Source: Gallaecimonas mangrovi (GTDB lineage: Bacteria > Pseudomonadota > Gammaproteobacteria > Enterobacterales > Gallaecimonadaceae). From it: a DNA stretch of 64,000 bases. The stretch lies in the NCBI RefSeq assembly GCF_003367375.1, contig NZ_CP031416.1:1991501-2055500 (forward strand), written 5' to 3'. The notes under the pieces were generated by a model. That model saw only the letters and a list, made by a program, of their open reading frames with translations. It had not been told where the DNA came from and did no database searches. Position 1 is the stretch's first letter, and every line of letters starts with the position of its first letter. The translations under genes were made by a program, and so were the position numbers. This document shows positions 1 through 9,158 of the stretch, piece after piece.

Positions 1-1
1 C

Positions 2-1963
2 CTCTTCGCTTTGGTGGCGGGCGACTTTGATATTCTTGAAGACAGCTTCACCACCATGAGCGGCCGCGATGTGTTGCTGCAAATCTATGTGGATAAAGGC
101 CGCCGCGCCCAAGCCACCCATGCCATGACCGCCCTTAAAGCATCCATGAAGTGGGACGAAGACACCTACGGCCTGGAGTACGATCTCGACCGCTTCATGA
201 TTGTGGCGGTGGATTTCTTCAACATGGGCGCCATGGAAAACAAAGGCCTTAACGTCTTTAACGCCAAATTCGTGCTGGCCGATGACAACACCGCTACTGA
301 TGCAGACTACGACCGCATTGCCGGCATTATCGCCCACGAGTATTTCCACAACTGGACCGGTAACCGCGTTACCTGCCGTGACTGGTTCCAGCTGAGCCTC
401 AAAGAAGGCTTGACCGTCTTTCGCGACCAGTCCTTTAGCGCCGATTGGGCGGGCTCGTCTGCCACCCGTATTCACGAAGCGCAATTGATGCGTACCGCCC
501 AGTTTGCCGAAGATGCGGGCCCCATGAGCCATCCCATCCGGCCGCAAGAAGTGGTGGAAATGAATAACTTCTACACCGTTACCGTCTATGACAAAGGTGC
601 AGAAGTAATTCGTATGTTGCATGGTCTGTTGGGTAAGGCCGGTTTTCGCGCCGGTATGGACTTGTACTTCAAGCGCCACGACGGCAAGGCCGTTACCTGT
701 GACGATTTCGTTGACGCCATGGCCGATGCCAACGACGTTGACTTAACCGCCTTTAAAGGTTGGTACAGTCAGTCAGGCACGCCCATTGTGACCGTCACCG
801 AGCTTTGGGAGAACGGCCAATACGGCCTCAAACTCAGCCAAGTTACACCGCCCACCGCTGACCAAAAAGAAAAAGGGCCTTTGCCGCTGCCGTTTGCCAT
901 CGAGCTGTTAGGCCACAGCAAACAAGTGCTGCAACTGCAAGGCGCCGAGCAAACTTTTGCCCTGGGTCACTTTGACGAAAAGCCGGTGCTGGCACCGCTT
1001 TGTGGCTTCTCAGCACCGGTTAAATTGGTGTTTGAGCAATCTGACGACGAGTTGGCAGCCTTGATGGAAAAAGCCGAAGACGGCTTTGTGCGCGTCGATG
1101 CGGCTGAACGCTTACTGCAGCGCCTGGTTGCCGCCTGGCTTGAAGGCCAAGAGCACCCAGCCCTTGAGCTGTGGCTTAACGCGTTGCACGGCATTGCCAG
1201 CCGTCCGTTGACCGATGCCTTCTTGGACGCCGAACTCTTTAAAGTGCCGTCGGTTAACGCCATGCTCGGCTGGTTTGAAAACATCGACCTCGATGGTCTG
1301 GTGGCAGCTCGTACCCGTCTTCGCAGCCAAGTGCGTGAACGCCTGTTTGCGGTGCTGCATGACCGTTATCAGATGGTCAAAGACGTTAAAGAGAAGGGCG
1401 CCCGTGCCCTGACCAATAGCCTTTTAGTGCTGCTGGCCGAGTCGTTGGAAAATGCCATCGAAGAACGTTACTTCCAAGCCCGTAACATGACCGAGCGTCA
1501 AGGCGCTTTGGCCGCGGCGGTGGCCGGTAACCTTGCCATCAGCGACAAACTGCTTAGCGACTTTGACGACAAGTTTGGTGACAACCTGCAAGTAATGGAC
1601 AAGTGGTTAATGCTGCAAGGCCAGCGCAGCGGTGCGCTTAAGCGTATGCCCAAGCTCACCGAGCACAGCGCCTTTAGCTGGAATAACCCTAACCGCACCC
1701 GTTCCTTGATTGGTGTCTTTATCGCCCATAACCCAGAAGCCCATTCCGATGCCGGTTACCAGTGGTTAAGTGAAGTGTTGCCGAAGCTTGATAGCATCAA
1801 CCCGCAAGCAACAGCGCGTATGGTTGGGCCCTTGCTGCAATGGCGCCGCTTTGATGCCAAACGCCGCCAAAGCTTGGAAGCGCTGCTAACAGGCCTGCAA
1901 ACGCCTACCACCTCGGCCGACCTTGGTGAACTGCTGGGCAAGGCCCTGGCGAAAAAGGACTGA
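2..1963 (+). CDS. pepN: Aminopeptidase N (M1 family), 5' part cut off by the window
   Basis: Zinc-dependent M1 aminopeptidase that removes N-terminal residues from peptides in the cytoplasm. The reading frame is open from base 2, so about the first 215-220 residues of the usual ~870 lie outside the window and 653 are visible. The substrate-binding GAMEN motif is at about 227-241. The zinc site HEYFH is at 335-349, followed 18 residues later by the third ligand, Glu (404-406), in a KEGLT context. Also visible is the stretch NNFYTVTVYDKGAEVIRM, which carries the catalytic Tyr region of PepN. The C-terminal helical domain appears complete. The next gene starts 2 bases after the stop, so the two are probably co-transcribed. 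Identity rests on near-continuous resemblance to E. coli PepN. Confidence 0.97.
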   Translation, partial: LFALVAGDFDILEDSFTTMSGRDVLLQIYVDKGRRAQATHAMTALKASMKWDEDTYGLEYDLDRFMIVAVDFFNMGAMENKGLNVFNAKFVLADDNTATDADYDRIAGIIAHEYFHNWTGNRVTCRDWFQLSLKEGLTVFRDQSFSADWAGSSATRIHEAQLMRTAQFAEDAGPMSHPIRPQEVVEMNNFYTVTVYDKGAEVIRMLHGLLGKAGFRAGMDLYFKRHDGKAVTCDDFVDAMADANDVDLTAFKGWYSQSGTPIVTVTELWENGQYGLKLSQVTPPTADQKEKGPLPLPFAIELLGHSKQVLQLQGAEQTFALGHFDEKPVLAPLCGFSAPVKLVFEQSDDELAALMEKAEDGFVRVDAAERLLQRLVAAWLEGQEHPALELWLNALHGIASRPLTDAFLDAELFKVPSVNAMLGWFENIDLDGLVAARTRLRSQVRERLFAVLHDRYQMVKDVKEKGARALTNSLLVLLAESLENAIEERYFQARNMTERQGALAAAVAGNLAISDKLLSDFDDKFGDNLQVMDKWLMLQGQRSGALKRMPKLTEHSAFSWNNPNRTRSLIGVFIAHNPEAHSDAGYQWLSEVLPKLDSINPQATARMVGPLLQWRRFDAKRRQSLEALLTGLQTPTTSADLGELLGKALAKKD

Positions 1964-1965
1964 CC

Positions 1966-2187
1966 ATGCGTCAGTTTGCTCTGACCATTGACTTTGACTA
2001 TGGACAGCTTCAGGCCGCTTACGAGCGGCCTGATACCCGCCTTTTGCTTCGTGCCGAAGGCGGGCAGCTACTTTCCATTCCCTTTCGTCATCTGCGCCCT
2101 TACGTCAGTAATATGGGCATTCACGGCCGCTTTGCGGTTGAACTGGATGAGCGTAATCACATTCTGCGTTTTTATGCGCTGCCTTAA
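1966..2187 (+). CDS. DUF2835 family protein
   Basis: A 73-residue soluble protein of unknown function. It matches the DUF2835 pattern as I remember it from Vibrio and Shewanella: an N-terminal beta strand (FALTIDFDYGQLQ), a middle IPFRHLRPYV segment and a conserved GIHGRFAVELDE stretch. It starts 2 bases after pepN's stop, and this pepN neighbour position is common in gammaproteobacteria. No signal peptide or membrane segment is seen. The start is the only ATG in a sensible place. Function cannot be inferred beyond probable co-expression with pepN. Confidence 0.85.
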   Translation: MRQFALTIDFDYGQLQAAYERPDTRLLLRAEGGQLLSIPFRHLRPYVSNMGIHGRFAVELDERNHILRFYALP

Positions 2188-2508
2188 CCTTGACCCACCC
2201 ATTTGCCATTACCAAAATTAATGCCGCTTTGACGTTAACGTAAACTCAAGCTGGTGTTTTTTAATATTTCTGCTAATACAGTAGGTTAGCGTAAAAGTGT
2301 GATCTGAATCGTTATCTGTAATTTTGCTTGTTGACTCTCGCAACTGCTACCGGAAAGGCATAGAATTGTCGGTGTTTTCAAGTGCCGCTGAAACTGTGAC
2401 GCTTGTTAGACATCAACAGGTTTTAAACCTGCACATGCATTTGGTTTCACTCATTATTTTAGGCCTGCGGTAAATCCGCTTCGCGGGTTCCTAAGGGAAG
2501 AGAGTCTC
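2188..2508. other. Intergenic region upstream of the large GDH gene
   Basis: A 321-base gap without a credible gene. It is AT-richer than its flanks and holds the palindrome at 2229-2244. The promoter of the downstream gene should lie here, but I could not find a well-spaced -35/-10 pair. A TGTGATCTGAATCGTTA stretch near 2300 has only one good CRP half-site. A purine-rich ribosome binding site (AAGGGAAGAGAG) lies just before the ATG at 2509. Confidence 0.6.
2229..2244. promoter_or_regulatory. 16-bp near-palindrome, candidate operator
   Basis: TTGACGTTAACGTAAA is palindromic at 7 of 8 positions per arm. It lies 265 bases upstream of the glutamate dehydrogenase start. The pattern resembles what I recall of sites for the MerR-family regulator LiuR (branched-chain amino acid and fatty acid catabolism in gammaproteobacteria). 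The regulator assignment is an inference and no such regulator is encoded in the window. Confidence 0.4.
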
Positions 2509-5500
2509 ATGGCACTGATAGACGGTCATTCGTCCGTACTGCTAGACAACGTTTGCAAGCTTATTAACACCAAAGTTCCTTCTGATCGCGCCCCGCTCAT
2601 CACCGATTTTGTGCAAAAAATCTATGCCACCATGTCTGTCGACGACTTTGCCGGTCGTAACGACGCTGACCTATATGGCGCGGCGCTGAGCCTCTGGAAT
2701 GCTCTTAATAAAAAGAAGGGCGGCGATAGCTACATTCGCGTATTTAATCCTGAAGTCAGCCGTGACGGCTGGCAGTCAAGCCACACCATTATCGAGATCG
2801 TGCACGACGATATGCCGTTTTTGGTGGACTCCATTCGTATGGCGCTTAGTCGTCATGCCATCACGTCGCATTTGATGCTGCATATTCCCATGGCCTTTGC
2901 CCGGGATAAGCAAGGCCAGGTCACGGCGCTTCGCCGCTTGAGCGAAAAGCGCAAGGCCGACCGCGCCGAAACCGTGTTTTTGATTGAAGTTGACCGGCAA
3001 ACCGAGCAGCAGGTTATTGACGACCTTACCGACGAATTACATGCCGTGCTGGCCGATGTCACCCTGGCCGTGACCGACTGGCAACCCATGCAAGAGCGCA
3101 TGGACGACGTCATTTCCCGTATTGAAAAGGCTGAACTGCCGGTAGAAAAAGAAGAACGCATCGAGGTTGATGCCTTTTTACGTTGGGTTAATGACCATAA
3201 CTTCACCCTGATGGGCTATCGCTATTACGCCATCGAGCCGGTAAAAGGCGATTATGAGCTGCGCCCACAACTGGACAGCAGCTTAGGGCTGATGCGCACC
3301 GCCAAAGAGGCCCATAAGCGCAGCCTGTCGGCCCTGGGCGATAGCGCCTGGGAAGAAGCCCTAAGCCCGCATCTGTTGGTGCTGACCAAAACCAATTCCA
3401 AATCGCGAGTACATCGCCCGGCTTATATCGACTACATCGGTATCAAGCGCTTTGACGAGCAAGGCCAGGTGGTGGGTGAAGACCGCTTTATCGGCCTTTA
3501 TGCCTCCAGCGTTTACAACAACTCGGCGATGCAAATTCCAATGATCCGCAAAAAATTGCAGCGGGTAATGGAAAACTCCGGTTTTGCCAAAGGCAGCCAC
3601 GCTTACAAAGCGCTGATGAACATCCTGGAAACCTATCCGCGGGATGAACTGATCCAGGCCAAAGAAGACGAGCTAATGCAGGTTGGCCTTGGCGTGCTGC
3701 AAATGCAAGAGCGTGACCGTACTCGCTTGTTTGTGCGCAAAGACGTTTTTGGCCGTTATTACTCTTGCATGGTCTACGTCACCAAAGAGCGCTACAACAC
3801 CCAGCTGCGCATCACCACCCAGCGCATTTTGGCGCAAGCATTAGGCTCTACCGAGGAAGTGGAATTTACCACTTATTTTTCTGAATCTGCCCTGTGCCGC
3901 ACCCATTACCTGGTGCGGGTCAAGGACGCTGACAAAGATATCAACGTGAAAGAAATCGAAGCGAACCTCATTGAAGCGGCCCGGAGCTGGGAAGACAAAC
4001 TAGAAGCGGCGCTACTGTCGATTCACGGTGAAGCCAACGGTAAAAAGCTGGCGCGTAAATACGTGCAGGCATTCCCGCGCTCATACAAAGAAGAAGTGCT
4101 GCCGTCTACCGCTGCCGTCGATATTGCCCAGCTTGAATCGTTAAATGACGACCACCAGCTCAGCATGCTGTTTTACCGGCCGCAAGAGTTTCGTAACCCG
4201 CGGTTAGTGAAGCTAAAACTGTTCCATAAAGATCAGCCTATTTATCTGTCTGATGTGATGCCGATGCTTGAAAACATGGGCCTTCGCATTATCGGTGAGC
4301 GGCCATGCGAAGTGCGCACCACCGACGGCAACCCCTACTGGGTGCTGGATTTCTACATGGAGCTGACCGGCGCTAACGAAATAAGCCTCGAAGAAAGCCA
4401 GCACCGCTTCCAAGACGCCTTTGCCAAGGTCTGGAGCGGCGATTTTGAAGACGACGGCTTTAACAAGCTGGTATTGGGCGCCGGGCTTTATGGCCGCGAA
4501 GTGGTTATTTTGCGTGCCTTTGCCAAGTACATGCGCCAAATCGGCTCGTCTTTCAGCCAGTCTTATATCGAAGAAACCCTGGTGCGTTACCCGCATTTGG
4601 CACAAATGCTGGTGCAGCTCTTTACCAAGCGCTTTGACCCGAAAAAACCGGCGGCTGAAAAAACCCTGGAAAAACTGGTCAGCCAGATCAATGACGAGCT
4701 GGAACAAGTATCCAACCTCGATGACGACCGCATTATCCGCTCTTATGTGGAATTGATTTGCGCCACTTTGCGCACCAACTTCTTCCAAAAAGACGGCAGC
4801 GGCAACGAGAAGCCGTATATTTCGTTCAAGATGAAGCCGGACATGATCTCCGATATGCCATTACCACTGCCGGCATTCGAGATTTTTGTTTACAGCCCGC
4901 GGGTTGAAGGTGTGCACCTTCGTGGTGGCAAAGTTGCCCGTGGCGGCCTGCGTTGGTCTGACCGCCGTGAAGATTTCCGCACTGAAGTGCTGGGTCTGGT
5001 AAAAGCCCAGCAGGTTAAAAATACCGTGATTGTACCGGTAGGCGCCAAGGGCGGCTTTGTCTGTAAAAAGCTGCCAACCAGTGGTGGCCGTGACGCCTTC
5101 TTAGCCGAAGGCAAGGCCTGCTACCGCACCTTTATTCGCGCGCTGCTGGATATCACCGATAACATCAAAGGCGGTGAAGTCATACCGCCGGTTGATGTGG
5201 TACGTCACGACGAAGACGACCCTTACTTAGTGGTTGCTGCCGACAAGGGGACCGCCACTTTCTCGGATATTGCCAACGGCATTGCCGAAGAATATGGCCA
5301 CTGGCTGGGCGATGCCTTCGCGTCAGGTGGCTCTGTGGGTTATGACCACAAGAAAATGGGCATTACCGCCCGGGGCGCTTGGGAGTCGGTGAAACGCCAC
5401 TTCCGGGAAATGGCGATTGATTGCCAAACCACCGACTTTACCGCCGTAGGTATTGGCGACATGGCGGGGGATGTGTTCGGTAACGGTATGCTGCTTTCCA

Positions 5501-7344
5501 AGCACACCCGTTTGCTGGCTGCCTTTAACCATATGCACATCTTCATCGATCCGGAGCCGGATACCGAAAAAAGCTTTGCTGAGCGCCAGCGACTGTTTGA
5601 TTTGCCCACCAGCACCTGGGAAGACTACGACAAGTCGCTTATCTCCGAAGGTGGCGGTATTTTCAGCCGTAGCCAAAAAGCCATTAAGCTCAGCACACAA
5701 ATGAAACGGATGCTGGACACCAAAAAAGCCAGCATGACGCCAAACGAGCTGATGAAAGCTATTTTGCAGATGGATGTGGATCTGCTGTGGAACGGCGGCA
5801 TCGGCACCTATGTTAAAGCCAGCCTTGAAAGCCATGCCGAAGTGGGCGACCGTGCCAACGATGCCTTGCGCATTAGCGGTAATGAGCTGCGTGCCAAAGT
5901 GGTAGGCGAGGGCGGTAACCTGGGCCTAACCCAGCGTGGCCGTATTGAATATGCCCTGAAAGGTGGCCGTATCAATACCGATTTTGTGGATAACGTTGGC
6001 GGCGTGGATTGCTCCGATAACGAAGTCAATATCAAAATCTTGCTTAACACCTTGGTGCACGATGGCGATATGACCCGCAAACAGCGGGACAAGCTGCTTT
6101 ACGAAATGACCGACGAAGTCGCGCGCATCGTTTTGGAAGACTGCTACGAGCAAACCCACTCTATTTCCATTACTGAACTTCGTGGTGGCGGTGCCCTTAA
6201 AGAGCAAAGCCGCTTTATTCAGGAACTGGAAAAAGCCGGTAAGTTAGACCGAGCACTCGAGTTTTTACCCAGTGAAGACGAGCTCACCGAGCGGGCAGCG
6301 CAAGGCAAAGGCTTAACTCGCCCAGAACTGTCAGTACTGCTCGCTTACGGCAAAATGGTACTTAAAGAGCAATTTAACGTACCCGAAATCACTGAAGATG
6401 CTTACCACTCGCTGCTGCTCAAGGCGAACTTCCCACAGGTATTGCAAGACAAATTTAGCGGCGCCATGGCGAACCACCCGCTAAAAGGCGAAATTATTGC
6501 CACCCAACTGGCCAACCGTATCACCAACGATATGGGCCTTAACTTTGTGCATCGAATGATGGACGAAACCGGCGGCACAGTGGTGGATATCGCCCATAGC
6601 TACGCTATGGCAGCAGCCATTTTTGACTTGCGCCGACTGTGGGACCAAGTGACCAGCCTAGATAACCAGGTCACCACCGACGTGCAGTCAGAGCTGCTGT
6701 TTGAACTGCGCCGCACTGTGCGCCGGGCAACCCGCTGGTTCCTGCGCCATCGCAATAAAGCGATGAGCATCGAAGAAGGCGTCGCCTTCTACAAGGGCGC
6801 TGTAGAGCAGGTGAAAGGCCAGTTGCTGGACTTTATGGTGCCAGAGGAAGCCGATGGTATTCGCGCCGAAGCCGAGCGTTTAGTCGAAGCCGGGGTGCCT
6901 AAATCGTTGGCGTATGAAATTGAACAGCTCTCTAGCCTGTTCTGCGTTATGGATATTGCCGAAGTGGCGCAACAACACCAGCAACCGGAAATTTTGGTGG
7001 CCGCCAGCTACTTTAAGCTGGGCGCCGAACTGGGCTTGCATTGGTTCTTGGAACAAATCATTGGCCAACCGGTTAATAACCATTGGCAGGCACTGGCTCG
7101 CGCTTCCTATCGTGAAGAGCTTGATTGGCATCAACGGCAACTAACCGCAGCGGTGTTGCAAAGCGGTGATAAAGGCGCTGATGTTGATAGCTGGATTGAA
7201 AGCCACGAAGCGATATTGCAGCGCTGGAACCAAATGTTGTCTGAGTTCAGAACCAGCCAAACCAATGAGTTTGCTAAATACTCAGTGGCGCTGCGCGAGC
7301 TGGGCATTTTGATTCATCACTGCCAACAACCCACTAACGCCTGA
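2509..7344 (+). CDS. gdhB: NAD-specific glutamate dehydrogenase, large (~180 kDa) type
   Basis: Oxidatively deaminates L-glutamate to 2-oxoglutarate and ammonia with NAD+, a catabolic role. At 1611 residues it has the length of the L-GDH180 class (Pseudomonas GdhB, Shewanella). The long N-terminal third is the ACT-like regulatory part of the family. The catalytic dehydrogenase core begins around residue 810 with [19 protein letters not shown] and continues to [10 protein letters not shown], holding the substrate-binding lysines. The nucleotide-binding part includes [14 protein letters not shown] (near residue 985) and [12 protein letters not shown]. The helical C-terminal domain follows. The ATG at 2509 has a good ribosome binding site. 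It is transcribed alone, with a strong hairpin directly after it. The gene symbol follows Pseudomonas usage. Confidence 0.95.
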   Translation: MALIDGHSSVLLDNVCKLINTKVPSDRAPLITDFVQKIYATMSVDDFAGRNDADLYGAALSLWNALNKKKGGDSYIRVFNPEVSRDGWQSSHTIIEIVHDDMPFLVDSIRMALSRHAITSHLMLHIPMAFARDKQGQVTALRRLSEKRKADRAETVFLIEVDRQTEQQVIDDLTDELHAVLADVTLAVTDWQPMQERMDDVISRIEKAELPVEKEERIEVDAFLRWVNDHNFTLMGYRYYAIEPVKGDYELRPQLDSSLGLMRTAKEAHKRSLSALGDSAWEEALSPHLLVLTKTNSKSRVHRPAYIDYIGIKRFDEQGQVVGEDRFIGLYASSVYNNSAMQIPMIRKKLQRVMENSGFAKGSHAYKALMNILETYPRDELIQAKEDELMQVGLGVLQMQERDRTRLFVRKDVFGRYYSCMVYVTKERYNTQLRITTQRILAQALGSTEEVEFTTYFSESALCRTHYLVRVKDADKDINVKEIEANLIEAARSWEDKLEAALLSIHGEANGKKLARKYVQAFPRSYKEEVLPSTAAVDIAQLESLNDDHQLSMLFYRPQEFRNPRLVKLKLFHKDQPIYLSDVMPMLENMGLRIIGERPCEVRTTDGNPYWVLDFYMELTGANEISLEESQHRFQDAFAKVWSGDFEDDGFNKLVLGAGLYGREVVILRAFAKYMRQIGSSFSQSYIEETLVRYPHLAQMLVQLFTKRFDPKKPAAEKTLEKLVSQINDELEQVSNLDDDRIIRSYVELICATLRTNFFQKDGSGNEKPYISFKMKPDMISDMPLPLPAFEIFVYSPRVEGVHLRGGKVARGGLRWSDRREDFRTEVLGLVKAQQVKNTVIVPVGAKGGFVCKKLPTSGGRDAFLAEGKACYRTFIRALLDITDNIKGGEVIPPVDVVRHDEDDPYLVVAADKGTATFSDIANGIAEEYGHWLGDAFASGGSVGYDHKKMGITARGAWESVKRHFREMAIDCQTTDFTAVGIGDMAGDVFGNGMLLSKHTRLLAAFNHMHIFIDPEPDTEKSFAERQRLFDLPTSTWEDYDKSLISEGGGIFSRSQKAIKLSTQMKRMLDTKKASMTPNELMKAILQMDVDLLWNGGIGTYVKASLESHAEVGDRANDALRISGNELRAKVVGEGGNLGLTQRGRIEYALKGGRINTDFVDNVGGVDCSDNEVNIKILLNTLVHDGDMTRKQRDKLLYEMTDEVARIVLEDCYEQTHSISITELRGGGALKEQSRFIQELEKAGKLDRALEFLPSEDELTERAAQGKGLTRPELSVLLAYGKMVLKEQFNVPEITEDAYHSLLLKANFPQVLQDKFSGAMANHPLKGEIIATQLANRITNDMGLNFVHRMMDETGGTVVDIAHSYAMAAAIFDLRRLWDQVTSLDNQVTTDVQSELLFELRRTVRRATRWFLRHRNKAMSIEEGVAFYKGAVEQVKGQLLDFMVPEEADGIRAEAERLVEAGVPKSLAYEIEQLSSLFCVMDIAEVAQQHQQPEILVAASYFKLGAELGLHWFLEQIIGQPVNNHWQALARASYREELDWHQRQLTAAVLQSGDKGADVDSWIESHEAILQRWNQMLSEFRTSQTNEFAKYSVALRELGILIHHCQQPTNA

Positions 7345-7353
7345 GTTTGTGGG

Positions 7354-7359
7354 TATAAT
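7354..7359 (+). promoter_or_regulatory. Likely -10 box (TATAAT) of pyrD
   Basis: A perfect TATAAT sits just after the GDH stop codon, 44 bases before the pyrD start. No good -35 element is seen at 16-18 bp. Transcription from here would begin at about 7366, in the 5' arm of the hairpin at 7366-7384, so the hairpin would form the very 5' end of the pyrD message. Confidence 0.45.
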
Positions 7360-7365
7360 GCGAAA

Positions 7366-7392
7366 CCTCGGCCTTGTGCCGAGGTTTTTTTT
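7366..7392 (+). terminator. Terminator of the GDH gene, or pyrD leader hairpin
   Basis: Stem CCTCGGC / GCCGAGG (7 bp) with loop CTTGT, followed by eight T. This is a textbook intrinsic terminator for transcripts from the GDH gene. It lies between the -10 box at 7354 and the Shine-Dalgarno GGGAGG at 7393, so it may also take part in pyrD leader control. Confidence 0.85.
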
Positions 7393-7402
7393 GGGAGGTG
7401 AC

Positions 7403-8413
7403 ATGTATTCCTTGCTTAAGCCGTTGTTGTTTCGCATGGATCCAGAGCGGGTTCACGACTTAACTATCAATAATCTGTCCTGGTTGGGAAAAAGCCCATT
7501 AAGAGGCTTAATTTCACAATCTGTGGCTGACAAACCGGTCGAATTGATGGGGCTAACTTTTAAAAACCCAGTTGGTCTTGCCGCCGGGTTAGATAAAAAT
7601 GGCGCCTGTATTGATGCCTTTGCTGCCATGGGCTTTGGCTTTGTGGAAGTTGGCACCGTTACGCCAAGGCCGCAGCCGGGCAACCCCAAGCCGCGTTTGT
7701 TCCGCTTGCCTGAGGCCAACGCCATTATCAACCGCATGGGGTTTAATAACCTTGGGGTTGATAACCTGGTCAACAATGTTAAGGCCTCGAACTACAACGG
7801 CATTCTTGGCATCAACATCGGCAAAAACAAAGATACGCCGGTGGAGAAGGGCACCGAGGATTACCTTATCTGCCTTGATAAGGTTTACCCCCATGCCTCT
7901 TATGTGACGGTCAATATCTCTTCGCCAAACACTCCCGGGCTTCGTAGCATGCAATACGGCGAAGCCTTTGACGAACTGTTGTCTGCGGTTAAGGCCCGCC
8001 AGCAGCAGCTGGCCGACCAACACGGCCGCTATGTGCCGGTGGTGGTGAAAATTGCCCCTGACATGAATGACGATGAGTTGCAGTCGGTGGCAGATTGCCT
8101 GCGTCGCCATCATATGGACGGGGTTATTGCCACTAACACCACCTTGGCTCGCACCGGGGTAGAGCACCTTGAGCATGGCAATGAAGCCGGCGGTTTGTCT
8201 GGGCAACCGGTTAAAGTGCTCAGTACCCAAACCGTAACCAAACTCAAGGATATGCTGGCTGGCGAGTTGCCCATTATTGGTGTTGGCGGTATAGATTCTG
8301 CGCAATCTGCTCAGGAAAAAGTCAATGCAGGGGCCGATCTTTTACAGATCTATACCGGTTTTATTTACCAAGGGCCCGCGCTAGTTAAGGCGATCGTTGA
8401 CGCGATCAAATGA
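7403..8413 (+). CDS. pyrD: Dihydroorotate dehydrogenase (quinone), class 2
   Basis: Oxidises dihydroorotate to orotate, passing electrons to the quinone pool; fourth step of pyrimidine synthesis, on the inner face of the membrane. The 336 residues equal the E. coli length. Typical segments are [59 protein letters not shown] (with the class 2 catalytic Ser) and GVGGIDS (FMN phosphate site). The N-terminal [18 protein letters not shown] is the membrane-associated helix region. I chose the ATG at 7403, 5 bases after GGGAGG, over an in-frame GTG at 7349, because the GTG would place the terminator hairpin in the coding region and adds 18 residues not found in the family. Confidence 0.97.
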   Translation: MYSLLKPLLFRMDPERVHDLTINNLSWLGKSPLRGLISQSVADKPVELMGLTFKNPVGLAAGLDKNGACIDAFAAMGFGFVEVGTVTPRPQPGNPKPRLFRLPEANAIINRMGFNNLGVDNLVNNVKASNYNGILGINIGKNKDTPVEKGTEDYLICLDKVYPHASYVTVNISSPNTPGLRSMQYGEAFDELLSAVKARQQQLADQHGRYVPVVVKIAPDMNDDELQSVADCLRRHHMDGVIATNTTLARTGVEHLEHGNEAGGLSGQPVKVLSTQTVTKLKDMLAGELPIIGVGGIDSAQSAQEKVNAGADLLQIYTGFIYQGPALVKAIVDAIK

Positions 8414-8469
8414 TCGCTGAACGATCCTGAACATCTTGGAAAAAACCTTTAAATTTCAGGATCATGCTG

Positions 8470-8475
8470 TATAAT
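8470..8475 (+). promoter_or_regulatory. Probable -10 box (TATAAT) of zapC
   Basis: A perfect TATAAT lies 29 bases upstream of the zapC ATG in the gap after pyrD. The -35 region is weak (CTTTAA at 17 bp spacing), so this is a tentative promoter call. Confidence 0.4.
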
Positions 8476-8504
8476 TTTTGATACTTGCATCAGGGAGATA
8501 TCGC

Positions 8505-9053
8505 ATGATTCTGGAACCGGCCCACAATTGGGTCTGGCAATTTGACCAACAGCAAAATCAGCTCGCCATCGAGTTGGGTGGGCTGCTGTTCATGACGCCA
8601 TATGGCTCCAAGTGGCTTATTCCTGATGCCCGCCTGGGTGGTGGCTTTGACGTTGATGACGCCCAATATTATGAAACGGTCATTGACGCCTTAGCGCCTT
8701 ACGACAATTTGTCGGACCCGCAGCGGGTACAGGTAGCACTAAACGCCTGCGCCATTCGCCGTTTTGCCAAGCCGTCGATGCCAAAAAGCTGGTTTTTTGC
8801 CGAGAACCCGCAGCCGGTGGCCACCGCGCAAGGGCCAGCGTTGGTATCGCTGCAAACCGCCTTTGGCCGTGGTCAGTGCTTAGCCGTTGAGAGCTACGAT
8901 TCAAACGCAACATTATGTATGTTGCTAGACGGGCCTCTTGGGCTATCAGATAGCCAAACCCTTGATAATTTTCAGGTGGTTAAGGTGATGAACAATCGCT
9001 TGTGGCCGTCAAAGTGGCAACGCCTGTCAGACCCATTAAAACGGGTTAGCTAA
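8505..9053 (+). CDS. zapC: Cell division protein ZapC
   Basis: Cytoplasmic FtsZ-associated protein that promotes lateral bundling of FtsZ filaments and stabilises the Z ring. The 182 residues match the E. coli length (180). Family-typical pieces are the N-terminal NWVWQFDQQQNQL, then MPKSWFF in the middle, AVESYDSNATLCMLL and VKVMNNRLWP near the end. It follows pyrD, the same order as in E. coli (pyrD-zapC-rlmKL). The ATG at 8505 is preceded by AGGGAG at a good distance; an upstream TTG at 8478 would add nine unsupported residues. A strong terminator follows. Confidence 0.92.
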   Translation: MILEPAHNWVWQFDQQQNQLAIELGGLLFMTPYGSKWLIPDARLGGGFDVDDAQYYETVIDALAPYDNLSDPQRVQVALNACAIRRFAKPSMPKSWFFAENPQPVATAQGPALVSLQTAFGRGQCLAVESYDSNATLCMLLDGPLGLSDSQTLDNFQVVKVMNNRLWPSKWQRLSDPLKRVS

Positions 9054-9055
9054 AA

Positions 9056-9079
9056 GCCGCCACTCTGGCGGCTTTTTTT
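9056..9079 (+). terminator. Intrinsic terminator after zapC
   Basis: Stem GCCGCC / GGCGGC, loop ACTCT, then seven T, starting 3 bases after the zapC stop codon. Confidence 0.9.
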
Positions 9080-9100
9080 GTATTTATCGAAGGCCGCGCT

Positions 9101-9130
9101 TTGAGCTTGCCCCCGCCAAAGCGCTATAAT
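9101..9130 (+). promoter_or_regulatory. Promoter of rlmKL
   Basis: TTGAGC (9101-9106) and TATAAT (9125-9130) with an 18-bp spacer, ending 28 bases before the rlmKL ATG. This is one of the best sigma-70-like matches in the window. Confidence 0.6.
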
Positions 9131-9158
9131 CGCGGACCAATTTGGTCAGGACCCTCTC

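Noticed and set aside
4213-4788. 191-residue open frame antisense to the glutamate dehydrogenase gene
   Set aside because: It lies wholly within a strongly supported gene, has no ribosome binding site or recognisable motifs, and is typical of reverse-strand open frames in GC-rich coding DNA.
7349-7402. In-frame GTG extension of pyrD
   Set aside because: It would place the terminator hairpin and T tract inside the coding region and adds residues absent from PyrD; the ATG at 7403 has a strong ribosome binding site.
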